This document shows, piece after piece, positions 1 to 8,212 of a stretch of DNA of 64,000 nt. Made by a program: the position numbers and the translations under genes. The notes under the pieces are model-generated. The model was not told the origin of the DNA, did not search any database, and worked only from the letters and a program-made list of their open reading frames with translations. Positions within the stretch are counted from its first letter, which is position 1. Each line of letters starts with the position of its first letter. This DNA comes from an uncultured Chitinophaga sp. (GTDB lineage Bacteria; Bacteroidota; Bacteroidia; Chitinophagales; Chitinophagaceae). The stretch covers positions 930,001 to 994,000 of the forward strand of contig NZ_CALEJS010000016.1 in assembly GCF_937898475.1 (NCBI RefSeq). The letters are read 5' to 3'.

Positions 1-1
1 G

Positions 2-136
2 ATCCTCAATGATCTGGACGAGCACTATTTCTACAACAATATCAATATCATCAAAACTATTACCGCAGAAGAGCTGCAGCACCTTGCCAAACAATACCTG
101 TCGCCGGCCGACTTTTACGAACTGGTAGTTATATAA
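2..136 (+). CDS. C-terminal end of an M16-family (insulinase-like) zinc peptidase, truncated by the window edge
   Basis: Only the last 44 codons are present, read in frame from base 2 to a TAA at 134-136. The tail (TAEELQHLAKQYL followed by a Phe-Tyr-Glu-Leu-Val-Val end) matches the way M16 peptidase C-terminal domains finish: a helix in which the enzyme counts residues of the last repeat, then a short beta strand. The catalytic HxxEH half is outside the window, so activity cannot be judged. It is transcribed toward the next gene with a 50-base gap. The family call rests on a short fragment. Confidence 0.55.
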   Translation: MLNDLDEHYFYNNINIIKTITAEELQHLAKQYLSPADFYELVVI

Positions 137-186
137 GTGGTAATTATCATATCTTTGCGGCTCCTATTATCCTAATAGACGAGCCT

Positions 187-603
187 ATGAGAAAATTGCT
201 ACTCTTCCTGTCCCTGTTGGTAGGCGTCCGCACTTTTGCCCAAACCAGGCGCGCTGCCGTAGACTCCCTGGAAATGAACTACCAGCTTTGCCTGGCTCAA
301 AGCCGCTATACGTATGGTTGTGCCCTGGAGTATTATCAAAAGATGGATAGTATGCTGGATATTGTTTATCGCCAGCTGTACGCCAGCCTCGATACCACCC
401 GTCGCCGCAACCTGAAGGTAGACCAGAGCGGCTGGCTGGAAAGAAAAGCATCCTACTTCAAACTGCTGGATACCAGGGTGGAAAAGTTCCGCACCAAAAC
501 CCTCGCCGGACTGGATGACCAGGCCATCTCTACCGATCAGAAAGCGGCTTACATAAAAGAACGTGTAACGGCCCTGATAAAAAACTACCCGGTAGCAGGC
601 TGA
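187..603 (+). CDS. secreted LprI/DUF1311-like small protein
   Basis: This is a 138-residue protein with a clear type I signal peptide (MRKLLLFLSLLVGVRTFAQ, cut after AQ). The mature part carries the DUF1311/LprI layout: a Cys about 10 residues after a Met-Asn-Tyr segment, a second Cys about 10 residues later (YGC), then an Asp-Ser-Met-Leu-Asp-x-Val-Tyr helix and a Gln-Ser-Gly-Trp-Leu segment like the QxxWxxxR of LprI. LprI proteins are periplasmic or surface proteins, some of which inhibit lysozyme. That role is not shown here. Its stop abuts the stop of the convergent hydrolase gene at 604. No partner gene is evident. Confidence 0.6.
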   Translation: MRKLLLFLSLLVGVRTFAQTRRAAVDSLEMNYQLCLAQSRYTYGCALEYYQKMDSMLDIVYRQLYASLDTTRRRNLKVDQSGWLERKASYFKLLDTRVEKFRTKTLAGLDDQAISTDQKAAYIKERVTALIKNYPVAG

Positions 604-1446
604 TTATTTTATTCCTAGCCCCTGCAGCCAGCTAACGCATAACTCCGGCCAGCTGTTCAGCACCGGGTCTTTCCCTCCAAGGCCATAACCATGACCGCCG
701 TGGTCATAGACATGCAGTGTGGCGGGCACATGGTGCGCGCGCAATGCATTATAGAACAACAGGCTGTTTTCAACAGGCACTACGTCGTCGTCTGTGGAAT
801 GTATCAGCATGGTAGGAGGGGTTTGTGCAGTCACCCGGTTTTGTGTGCTCAAAGAGTCTATCATACTGGCAGCAGGCGAAGGTCCCAGCAGCATAGCAGT
901 ACTGCCTGCATGGCTGTAGGGCGTGTCCATAGTGATCACGGGATACACCAATACTGCGAAAGCCGGTTTAGTATCCGGTTGTATCATGGTAGCCACACAG
1001 GAAGCCAGATGCCCGCCGGCAGAAAAACCGATCACCCCAATCTTACCTGGATCCAGGCCCCAGGTAGCCGCTTTTGACTTTACCATCCGCATGGCCAGCG
1101 TAGCATCGTTATACTGGGCTGGGTACCTTGCGCCCTGCTGGGCTTCATCATTAACGCGGTAGTGCAGTACAATGGCATCATAACCCTTACTGGTAAAGAA
1201 CTGTGCTATTTCTTTGCCTTCATGCCCGTCTGCCAGGAAAGTATAGGCGCCACCGGGTATCACCAGTACGCCGGCCCCGTTCTTAGTGCGGGCGCTGAAA
1301 TGTTCTATATAGGGCGCTTCCTGCACCTTATCCTTTCCGCCTATATGCAGGTTTTTCTGATCGGGATACAGGTAGATCTTTTCCTGTGCTTGTGTACAAT
1401 AAGTAAAGCCCGCCAGCAGAAGGGCCACCAATAGTTTTTTCATCAT
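604..1446 (-). CDS. secreted alpha/beta-hydrolase (esterase/acetylesterase type)
   Basis: I place the start at the ATG at 1446 (two Met codons in tandem, 1446 and 1443). This gives a proper signal peptide (MMKKLLVALLLAGFTYCTQAQ) and 280 residues. A longer reading would put 17 hydrophilic residues before the signal. The protein has the esterase oxyanion segment PGGAYTF, the nucleophile elbow GFSAGGH (Ser about residue 140), an Asp in STDDDVV and a C-terminal His in DHGGHGYG, so the Ser-Asp-His triad looks complete. The family includes carbohydrate acetylesterases and BD-FAE-type feruloyl esterases. The substrate cannot be told. It lies 23 bases downstream of the arginase-like gene and is probably co-transcribed with it. 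Confidence 0.8.
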   Translation of the reverse strand: MMKKLLVALLLAGFTYCTQAQEKIYLYPDQKNLHIGGKDKVQEAPYIEHFSARTKNGAGVLVIPGGAYTFLADGHEGKEIAQFFTSKGYDAIVLHYRVNDEAQQGARYPAQYNDATLAMRMVKSKAATWGLDPGKIGVIGFSAGGHLASCVATMIQPDTKPAFAVLVYPVITMDTPYSHAGSTAMLLGPSPAASMIDSLSTQNRVTAQTPPTMLIHSTDDDVVPVENSLLFYNALRAHHVPATLHVYDHGGHGYGLGGKDPVLNSWPELCVSWLQGLGIK

Positions 1447-1469
1447 GGAATTATCTGTTTTATGGGTGA

Positions 1470-2609
1470 TCACAATCTCTCCTGGTGTCTCAGCCACCTT
1501 TCGGGTATCTCGTTGTTGCTGGCCAGGAGGTAGTCGCTGTACGCACAGGGCACAAAATCCTTACCGGGCAGCTGCATCCACCAGCGGCCTGTTTTCTTGC
1601 TCTTCAGAAATACGGTGTCAATATCTGCAAAGGCTATATGAAATTCCCAGAAAGCATCCCTTTCTTCCAGCAGCGCTTCCTTGTTCCTGACAGAACGCCC
1701 GTCCATGAAGTACCACAGCATCTGGGCGATCTGTTTGGCGGTGAGCTGACTGGTATCATTAGCCGGACGGTATCCATAAATACCATAAGAGCTGAGTTGT
1801 GTGCTCATACCCGCATAGCGGGAAAGTGCACAGGCCTCTTCGCCGCTGAAACCGTTGGGTGAAAGCGTGTTGGCTGGTGCGTCTGTATGTTTGATAATAT
1901 TGATGTCCAGGCTAAGCAGGTCGGTGTTACGCAATACCGGCTCGACTTCTTCCATGTTCTCTCTTATCTTACCCAGGCGGAAACAGTCAAAGCGCAGTTT
2001 ATCGAGTGTTTCCAGCATACGCGGATGAACGAAATAGCTCTGGAAGCCAATGTGGTTATAATGGCGGATATAGTTGGGCTGCTCTGTTAGCATATCCATC
2101 AGGAAGCTGGTAGCAGGAACGGGGCTTTCCTCCTGCAGGTCTATCAATGCATCGGCCACGCTTACCTCGATAACGTACTGCTGGTGCGCATAGGCCTGGT
2201 ATTGTGCATAGGTTAGATCATGTGAACCGCCCAGGATGATAACGGTCTTATGTGTATGCAGCAGCTCTCCCAGTACTGTTCTGAGCGCCGCATAGGTATC
2301 AGCCAGGCTAACCCCCTGTTGCAGGTTGCCAAGGTCTGCTATCTTTACATCTTTGTGCCAGTAATACAAACGGTAAAACTCTCTGCGGATAATATCAGGC
2401 GCATCGGTTCCCTTTTTACCAGGCCCATAGCCACGCTCTTCCCCTACGCCCAGCAATATGATATCTGCCGTTTCCAGGTCTGGTATATGGCCTTCCTCAT
2501 AAAGGTCGGTAATGCCGCCTATCTGGCTTTCATCATACTCCTGGTCATCGTTCAGATATGCGCGTGAAACAGGCTGTAAAAAATCTTGCAGGTGCGTAAA
2601 GTCCGCCAT
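1470..2609 (-). CDS. arginase-superfamily protein (Bacteroidota formimidoylglutamase-like) with degenerate metal site
   Basis: The 379-residue reading starts at the ATG at 2609 (MADFTHLQDF). A longer frame would add nine residues from an unsupported start. The fold shows in IILLGVGEERG, the GGSHDLTYAQYQAY segment (family GGDH) and LLSLDINIIKHTDAP (family SxDxDxxDP). The canonical DAHxD stretch appears here as VSVADALIDL and the second Asp of DxD is Asn, so most Mn ligands are missing. The C-terminal part (RYAGMSTQLSSYGIYGY, RWWMQLP) is characteristic of the long arginase-like proteins of this phylum, annotated as formimidoylglutamase or arginase family. Catalysis is doubtful. It may be a structural or regulatory member. 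It is the first gene of a two-gene unit with the esterase. Confidence 0.75.
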   Translation of the reverse strand: MADFTHLQDFLQPVSRAYLNDDQEYDESQIGGITDLYEEGHIPDLETADIILLGVGEERGYGPGKKGTDAPDIIRREFYRLYYWHKDVKIADLGNLQQGVSLADTYAALRTVLGELLHTHKTVIILGGSHDLTYAQYQAYAHQQYVIEVSVADALIDLQEESPVPATSFLMDMLTEQPNYIRHYNHIGFQSYFVHPRMLETLDKLRFDCFRLGKIRENMEEVEPVLRNTDLLSLDINIIKHTDAPANTLSPNGFSGEEACALSRYAGMSTQLSSYGIYGYRPANDTSQLTAKQIAQMLWYFMDGRSVRNKEALLEERDAFWEFHIAFADIDTVFLKSKKTGRWWMQLPGKDFVPCAYSDYLLASNNEIPERWLRHQERL

Positions 2610-2910
2610 TACAATAAGTTGTTTGTTTGACGGCAAACCTACAACAAGATTTTAAAAGTGAGAAAAAGGAAGAGACCGTATTTAAAAATTCAGGGCACAT
2701 AGATCGCCCGTCCGGGCAGATAGGCTGGGAGTATAACTGTAAGCCTTTACCTGTATAGTGGAGTATACCGTTTTGATACTGGCTGTCTTAACATGGTCCC
2801 GACAGCTTTTGCTTACTGCTCATTACCGCCTGCTCATTACTGAGGCTGATACAAACTTAATCTTAAACTCTTCAACCGCTCAAACGTTCCATCTTCCCGG
2901 ACGTCTGAGA
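2610..2910. other. intergenic stretch, no gene seen
   Basis: Between the arginase-like start and the small gene at 2911 I see no convincing gene. There is a TGCTCATTAC sequence repeated within 20 bases (around 2817-2840) and an isolated TCAACCGCTCAAACG segment near 2872 that resembles one arm of the TTTGAAGGTTTGA-type palindromes described elsewhere in this window. The rest is unremarkable. Confidence 0.4.
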
Positions 2911-3159
2911 TCAGTTTTTGTGGATCACAAATTCGAATGGGCGCTGCGTCTTCCTGGAAAATACTTTCTCCAGTACAGAACGCTTGCTGGTAACCCGGTT
3001 CTTGTTGCAATCAACTACTTCCATTACTGCACACAGGTAGTCCATCGTTTCTACCACCGTCAGCATCTCGCTGATCTGCTTAACAGCAAACTGTATCTGT
3101 TGCTCGTTATAACGCTCCTCATGCAGCAAGATCAATAAATCCCTCTCTACAGGTTTCAT
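2911..3159 (-). CDS. small hypothetical protein (82 aa)
   Basis: I do not recognise this gene. The reading from the ATG at 3159 gives a soluble, charged protein of 82 residues. It is rich in Glu, Lys and Val with a likely helical N-terminal half (MKPVERDLLILLHEERYNEQQI) and a basic tail (SRKTQRPFEFVIHKN). An in-frame TTG at 3207 would add 16 residues. The opposite strand carries a competing frame (2758-3138) whose product is Leu/His-rich with no sensible start, so the minus strand is preferred. No signal peptide or membrane segment is seen. It stands alone between the arginase unit and a small lipoprotein gene. Confidence 0.5.
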   Translation of the reverse strand: MKPVERDLLILLHEERYNEQQIQFAVKQISEMLTVVETMDYLCAVMEVVDCNKNRVTSKRSVLEKVFSRKTQRPFEFVIHKN

Positions 3160-3289
3160 GAAAAATAATGTTTGACGTTCCCTATAATTTTTATCCCGGG
3201 TTTTCAATAGGAAGATAGGGTGGAGGTATAGTGCTTTACCAATTAAGGTAAGGTTATTCTCTTAATGATGGGTATCAGTGCAATCGTGA

Positions 3290-3412
3290 TTAATGCATGC
3301 GTTTTTTGTTCATGGTTGGGCAACCACAATCATTCTTCTTAAAAACATTGCAACCCTGCATTACAAGACTTCCGCACAAAAAAAAGATCAACAGCCATTT
3401 AAATTGCTTCAT
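3290..3412 (-). CDS. very small Cys-Gly-Cys-Pro lipoprotein (40 aa)
   Basis: This is a short gene read from ATG at 3412 to TAA at 3290-3292. The N-terminus is basic then strongly hydrophobic (MKQFKWLLIFFLCGSLVMQ) and runs into Gly-Cys, a lipoprotein signal with the relaxed lipobox common in Bacteroidota. Only about 20 residues follow: NVFKKNDCGCPTMNKKRMH, with a CxCP motif and a basic end. From memory, similar tiny lipoproteins ending in a Cys-Gly-Cys-Pro plus Lys/Arg tail recur in Chitinophaga relatives, which supports it being real. The function is unknown. The CGCP pair could bind a metal or be redox active; that is inference. Confidence 0.65.
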   Translation of the reverse strand: MKQFKWLLIFFLCGSLVMQGCNVFKKNDCGCPTMNKKRMH

Positions 3413-3522
3413 ACGTATGTTTACTAATTCGTCGCTTGTTTAGCCTGTTCGAAGAGTTTACCTTTTCTTAACAATACACCTACTCCAATTTACGCTAAAT
3501 TCGCAAAAAAATTTTAAAATAT

Positions 3523-4617
3523 TTGTCCACAAGCTTTGCATCAAAAAAAATACTGGTAGTACCGCTTGACTGGGGCCTGGGACACGCAACTCGCGATATT
3601 CCACTCATCTACGAGTTATTAAACGCTGGATGCGAGGTGCTTATTGCAGCCGAGGGCAAACATGCCGCCCTGCTGCAGCAGGAGTTTCCGCAACTTACCA
3701 TGTTGCCCCTGCCCGGATACCGGATACAATACGCGCAAAAGGGCAAATTCTTTGGTTGGAAGATCATTCAGCAAATCCCGCAGATCCTGCGCGCCATGCG
3801 TTACGAACGGCAGTGGCTGCAAAAAACCGTGGAAACACATGGTATCCAGGCAGTTATTTCAGATAACCGTTTCGGCCTCTACCACCCACGTATACCCTGT
3901 GTTTTCATCTCACACCAGTTGCTGATCAAAACGCCTTTTGGCGGTTTTACCGAGCGGCTGCTTCAGCGGATCAACTATCGCTATATACGTAAGTACAGCG
4001 CATGCTGGGTACCCGACTTTGCAGGAGATAATAACCTTTCCGGCGTGCTGGCCCACCCTGGTAAGCTGCCGCCGCATACCACCTACCTGGGCTGCCTCAG
4101 CCGCTTCAGTTTCCGCGAAGACGTAAAAAAACAATACGATCTGCTGGTGCTGATATCCGGCCCGGAACCGCAACGCTCCCAGCTGGAAAAGCTGGTGCTG
4201 GAGCAGGTTAAAGCGCTGCCGCTGCGTACTCTCATCGTTAGCGGTAAACCCGGAACGCCGCTAAGGGAACAGCTTACACCCAACGTACTGCAGGTGAACC
4301 ACCTCAACGCAAGGGAGCTGAACGAGGCCCTGCTGGCGGCTGATATGGTGCTCAGCCGCAGCGGCTATACCACCCTGATGGATCTGGCCAAGCTGAATAA
4401 AAAGGCCATCCTTGTACCCACACCTGGGCAAACAGAACAGGAATACCTGGGTGAGTCCCTCATGGAAAAAGGCTACTTCTACAGTGTGCCGCAGGAAGGG
4501 TTTAACCTGGCCAAAGCCCTGGAAGCCGCGGCCATATTTCCTTTCCGCTCATTTCAACATGAACAGGATATGGAACAATATAAAGCGGTAGTTCGTAACT
4601 TCCTTATGCTTTTTTAA
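3523..4617 (+). CDS. MurG-like glycosyltransferase (GT28-type C-terminal domain)
   Basis: The 364-residue protein starts at TTG (3523), the only sensible start in the frame. It sits right after an A-rich leader, and no ATG occurs before the conserved LVVPLDWGLGHATRDIPLI segment. That segment, with Gly-His-Ala, is the N-terminal nucleotide-sugar transferase loop seen in MurG and related UDP-sugar transferases. The C-terminal half has LISGPEPQRSQLE, SRSGYTTLMDLAKLNKKAILVPTPGQTEQEYL, the GT28 donor-site region (Ser-Gly, Gly-Gln-x-Glu-Gln). The acceptor is unknown. True MurG sits in the division cluster, so this is more likely a paralogue acting on a lipid or cell-surface acceptor. No membrane segment is seen. 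It stands alone. Confidence 0.8.
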   Translation: MSTSFASKKILVVPLDWGLGHATRDIPLIYELLNAGCEVLIAAEGKHAALLQQEFPQLTMLPLPGYRIQYAQKGKFFGWKIIQQIPQILRAMRYERQWLQKTVETHGIQAVISDNRFGLYHPRIPCVFISHQLLIKTPFGGFTERLLQRINYRYIRKYSACWVPDFAGDNNLSGVLAHPGKLPPHTTYLGCLSRFSFREDVKKQYDLLVLISGPEPQRSQLEKLVLEQVKALPLRTLIVSGKPGTPLREQLTPNVLQVNHLNARELNEALLAADMVLSRSGYTTLMDLAKLNKKAILVPTPGQTEQEYLGESLMEKGYFYSVPQEGFNLAKALEAAAIFPFRSFQHEQDMEQYKAVVRNFLMLF

Positions 4618-4725
4618 CCGCCTTCTCCCGGCTTCACATAGGCTTTAGCCAGACTCAGGCTATTTGCCAAAATAGTATCGTTACCATGTTGTCGCTGTAT
4701 ACTTCTCAGCCGCTGTGCCGGACTT

Positions 4726-5055
4726 TTACAGGTTCTTCACCTCAGCCCCGATAAAGATTTTCTTCCCGTCAATAGCCACCGGCCGCTTCAGAAAAGTATA
4801 CTCCTGTAATATCAGGCGGCGGTAATCTTTCTCCGTCAGCGTTTGCTCATGCAGCCCCATAGGCCTGAACTGCTGGCTGCGGCGGCTGAACAGCGCCTCA
4901 TAGCTTCCCGCCAGCTTTGCCATCTCATCCAGCTGCTCCGGCGTTATCTTTTCAGTCTTGATGTCCTGCAGCACAAAGCCCTTCTCTTTGATCCCCGTAT
5001 CTGCGATGATCCTTTTACAGGTACTACAGGTAGATAAATGATATAATTTCTTCAT
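4726..5055 (-). CDS. ArsC/Spx-family thioredoxin-fold protein (YffB-like)
   Basis: The start is the ATG at 5055 (MKKLYHLSTCSTCKR), which gives 109 residues, the usual length. The active-site-like CSTCKR motif lies at residues 10-15, followed by the ArsC-family body: an LQDIKTEKITPEQL segment, EALFSRRSQQFRPMGL, and a C-terminal FLKRPVAIDGKKIFIG, where the family has a conserved LKRPV. Members include arsenate reductases, Spx regulators and YffB-type glutathione-dependent proteins. No arsenic-resistance gene is nearby, so the arsenate role is not supported. It is divergent from polA, with about 100 bases between the starts. Confidence 0.8.
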   Translation of the reverse strand: MKKLYHLSTCSTCKRIIADTGIKEKGFVLQDIKTEKITPEQLDEMAKLAGSYEALFSRRSQQFRPMGLHEQTLTEKDYRRLILQEYTFLKRPVAIDGKKIFIGAEVKNL

Positions 5056-5115
5056 GTCTTGATAAATTACCGTCAAACTTACGTCCCTGTCAAATACTTT
5101 CAAACTTTAAACTCC

Positions 5116-5123
5116 TAACTTTG
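5116..5123 (+). promoter_or_regulatory. -7 promoter element of polA
   Basis: TAACTTTG matches the Bacteroidota TAnnTTTG -7 consensus exactly and lies 31 bases before the polA ATG. No clear TTTG -33 box is found at the 19-21-base spacing, so this rests on the -7 element alone. Confidence 0.5.
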
Positions 5124-5154
5124 CACATTCCACATTTTCACGTAGGTTTAGCGC

Positions 5155-7980
5155 ATGCAAAAGAAACTGTTTTTACTGGATGCAATGGCACTTATTTACC
5201 GTGCCTACTATGCACTGATAAGAAACCCCCGGCTCACCAGCAGCGGACGTAATACCAACGCCCAGTTTGGTTTTACATCTACCCTGCTGGACCTGATCAA
5301 TAAAGAAAAGCCTACCCATATTGCGGTAGCATTTGATACCATGGCGCCTACAGACCGCCATACTTCCTTTGCTGAATACAAAGCCAACCGCCAGGAAGCA
5401 CCGGAAGACCTCATTGATGCGCTGCCTGATATAAAACGCATCATAGAGGGCTTTAACATCCCGGTAATTGAGTTTGATGGTTATGAAGCAGACGATGTCA
5501 TCGGCACCCTTGCCTGGCAGGCCGCCGATGCCGGTTACTCCGTATACATGGTAACGCCCGATAAGGACTACGGGCAGCTGGTGAAAGAGAATGTATTCAT
5601 CTACAAACCTCCCTACCAGGGTAATAAGGAAGAAATAATGGGCCCCCGCGAGGTCTGCGCAAAATGGCAGATCGCTAATGTGAACCAGGTGATAGACATC
5701 CTGGGGCTCATGGGCGATGCGGTAGACAATATCCCAGGCATTGCGGGCATTGGTGAAAAAACAGCCATGAAACTGCTCTCGCAGTACCACAGCCTGGAAA
5801 ACGTACTGGCTAACGCAGATACCATTGGCGGTAAAATGGGAGAGAAGATTAAGGCCGGTGCTGCAGATGCTATTTTATCCAAACAACTGGCCACCATCAT
5901 CACAGATGTGCCGGTTACTTTCCATGAAGAAGACTTTTGTATCAAAGAACCTAATAAGGAAAAGCTTACCGAGATCTTTACCGAACTGGAGTTTAAAACC
6001 CTTGGTAAAAGAATCCTCGGAGACAGCTTCTCTGCCGTAAATACCGAAGCGCCCCTACCGGCTAAAAGCCAGCAGCAGGACCTCTTCGGTAATATCGTGG
6101 AAGATGCTGCCGTGCTCACCGCACGCGACGAAACGCCGGATACCGGTATCAATGTACTGCTGGCAGACAAGAACATAGACAACACGCCGCACACCTACCA
6201 CCTGGTAGACACCGCTGAAAAGAGAGCCGAACTGATTGCCCGCCTTATGCAGGAAAAGGAAGTCTGCTTTGATACGGAAACCACCGGTACAGATGCCAAT
6301 GCCGTAGAAATGGTAGGAATGAGCTTTGCCTGCTGCAAAGCAGAAGGATGGTACGTACCTGTGCCCGTTGATCAGGCAGCAACAAAAGCGATACTGGAAA
6401 CCTTCCGCCCGCTCTTCGAAAATGAACAGATCACCTTTGTTGGCCAGAACATTAAGTACGATATGATCGTGCTTAAATGGTACGGTATTGATATCAAAGG
6501 CCCCATATTCGATACCATGCTGGCGCACTACCTCATTGAACCGGAAGGCCGCCGTAGTATGGACCTGCTCAGTGCACAATACCTGCAATATGCACCCGTA
6601 TCCATAGAAACGCTGATTGGTAAAAAGGGCAAGAACCAAGGCAACATGCGGGATGTGGAGCTGGAAAAGATAAAGGAATACGCCGCAGAAGATGCAGATA
6701 TTACGCTGCAGCTGAAAGAGAAATTCATTCCCCTGCTTACGCAGAAAAAAGTAGATAAGGTATTCTATGATGTGGAGAACCCGCTGGTGAAAGTGCTGAC
6801 AGATATGGAATACGAAGGCATCCGGATCGATACACAGGCCCTCGCCGATTATTCACGGGAGCTGGAATCAGAGATCAGGCGCGCAGAAGAAAGTGTATAC
6901 CAGCAGGCAGGCGTACGCTTCAACCTGGCTTCTCCGAAGCAACTGGGCGAAGTGCTGTTTGAAAAACTGCAGCTGGACCCCAAAGCCAGGAAAACACGTA
7001 CCGGGCAGTATGCCACCGGTGAAGATGTACTGGCCAAGCTCTCGCACAAACACAAGATCGTGGAAGACATCCTTGTATTCCGCGAACTGAGTAAACTTAA
7101 ATCCACCTACGTAGATGCGCTGCCGTTAATGATCAACAAACGCACCAACCGTGTGCACACTTCCTATAACCAGGCTGTAGCGGTTACGGGGCGTTTAAGC
7201 TCCAATAATCCCAACCTGCAGAATATTCCCATCCGTACAGATCGTGGCCGCGAAGTACGCAAAGCATTTGTTCCGCGCAATGAAGAATTTGTGCTGCTAT
7301 CCGCAGACTATTCCCAGATAGAGCTGCGCATCATTGCCGCCATCAGCGGAGATGAGCACATGATAGATGCTTTCCGCCAGGGGCTTGACATTCACGCGGC
7401 CACTGCAGCCAAAGTATACGGCGTAGAAATGAGTGCAGTAACATCAGATATGCGACGCAATGCCAAGAGCGTTAACTTCGGCATCATATACGGTGTAAGC
7501 GCCTTCGGCCTTTCAGAGAACCTGGGTATTGCACGTTCTGAAGCCAAAACCCTCATCGATAATTACTTCGCGCAATATCCTTCCATCAAATCATACATGG
7601 AAAACCAGGTACAGTTTGCGCAGAAGAACGGCTACGTACAAACGCTGCTGGGACGAAAGCGCTGGTTGAAAGATATCAACTCTTCCAACGCAGTAGTAAG
7701 AGGCTATGCAGAACGCAACGCCATTAATATGCCGATACAGGGTACTGCCGCCGATATGATCAAACTTGCCATGATAGCCGTGCACAAAACTTTCAGGGAA
7801 CATAACCTGCGCTCCCGCATGATCCTCCAGGTGCATGATGAATTGGTGTTTGACGCCCATCGCGATGAAGTAAACATCATCAAACCCCTCATACTTGAAT
7901 CTATGCGCAACGCGCTTCCCATAGCAGTTCCGGTAGATGTGGAAATAGGAGAAGGACAGAACTGGCTGGAAGCACACTAA
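5155..7980 (+). CDS. polA: DNA polymerase I
   Basis: The 941-residue protein has all three Pol I domains. The 5' nuclease spans residues 1-290, with DAMALIYRAYYAL at the start and the metal-binding EADD around 111-114. The 3'-5' exonuclease has intact CFDTETTG with Asp373 and Glu375, so proofreading should be active, unlike in Taq-type enzymes. The polymerase domain has motif A SADYSQIELRI (Asp718), motif B RRNAKSVNFGIIYG and motif C VHDELVF (Asp895). It fills gaps after primer removal and excision repair. The length is normal. It stands as a single gene with its own promoter-like element, and a palindromic intergenic element follows its stop. Confidence 0.98.
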   Translation: MQKKLFLLDAMALIYRAYYALIRNPRLTSSGRNTNAQFGFTSTLLDLINKEKPTHIAVAFDTMAPTDRHTSFAEYKANRQEAPEDLIDALPDIKRIIEGFNIPVIEFDGYEADDVIGTLAWQAADAGYSVYMVTPDKDYGQLVKENVFIYKPPYQGNKEEIMGPREVCAKWQIANVNQVIDILGLMGDAVDNIPGIAGIGEKTAMKLLSQYHSLENVLANADTIGGKMGEKIKAGAADAILSKQLATIITDVPVTFHEEDFCIKEPNKEKLTEIFTELEFKTLGKRILGDSFSAVNTEAPLPAKSQQQDLFGNIVEDAAVLTARDETPDTGINVLLADKNIDNTPHTYHLVDTAEKRAELIARLMQEKEVCFDTETTGTDANAVEMVGMSFACCKAEGWYVPVPVDQAATKAILETFRPLFENEQITFVGQNIKYDMIVLKWYGIDIKGPIFDTMLAHYLIEPEGRRSMDLLSAQYLQYAPVSIETLIGKKGKNQGNMRDVELEKIKEYAAEDADITLQLKEKFIPLLTQKKVDKVFYDVENPLVKVLTDMEYEGIRIDTQALADYSRELESEIRRAEESVYQQAGVRFNLASPKQLGEVLFEKLQLDPKARKTRTGQYATGEDVLAKLSHKHKIVEDILVFRELSKLKSTYVDALPLMINKRTNRVHTSYNQAVAVTGRLSSNNPNLQNIPIRTDRGREVRKAFVPRNEEFVLLSADYSQIELRIIAAISGDEHMIDAFRQGLDIHAATAAKVYGVEMSAVTSDMRRNAKSVNFGIIYGVSAFGLSENLGIARSEAKTLIDNYFAQYPSIKSYMENQVQFAQKNGYVQTLLGRKRWLKDINSSNAVVRGYAERNAINMPIQGTAADMIKLAMIAVHKTFREHNLRSRMILQVHDELVFDAHRDEVNIIKPLILESMRNALPIAVPVDVEIGEGQNWLEAH

Positions 7981-7990
7981 ATTATGAACC

Positions 7991-8076
7991 GCTGGTCTTT
8001 AGCTATTAGCTTTTAGCCGGATGCCGGGTTGTAAGATCCGCTCTTGCCGGGAGCAGATAGCTAAAGCTGATGGCGG
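7991..8076. repeat. intergenic palindromic element after polA
   Basis: A perfect 10-base inverted repeat (CTTTAGCTAT at 7997-8006 and ATAGCTAAAG at 8057-8066) is extended on both sides by imperfect pairing (ACCGCTGG against TGATGGCGGT). The loop holds GCCGG-rich half-repeats. An A-run follows at 8078-8084. It could terminate polA transcripts or be one copy of a dispersed palindrome. Similar GCTAACTGCTAACAGC text occurs near 37611. Confidence 0.5.
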
Positions 8077-8103
8077 TAAAAAAAGTGCTATGATTTCTCG
8101 ATT

Positions 8104-8111
8104 TAACTTTG
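8104..8111 (+). promoter_or_regulatory. possible -7 element upstream of the acetyltransferase gene
   Basis: TAACTTTG is an exact TAnnTTTG match 101 bases before the ATG at 8213. There is no TTTG at the expected -33 spacing, so confidence is low. Confidence 0.3.
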
Positions 8112-8212
8112 TATTTTATTTCACAAAAAACTGCCATTGTCACCCGTAAATAATTAGTATTTAATCGCTTAGAGTACTTGCATTTCCCAATTACGTTTAC
8201 TAGCTTTCAATC

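Noticed and set aside
2758..3138. Plus-strand frame of 126 residues over the small gene at 2911
   Set aside because: The product is Leu/His-rich with no domain or good start; the minus-strand frame has better protein character.
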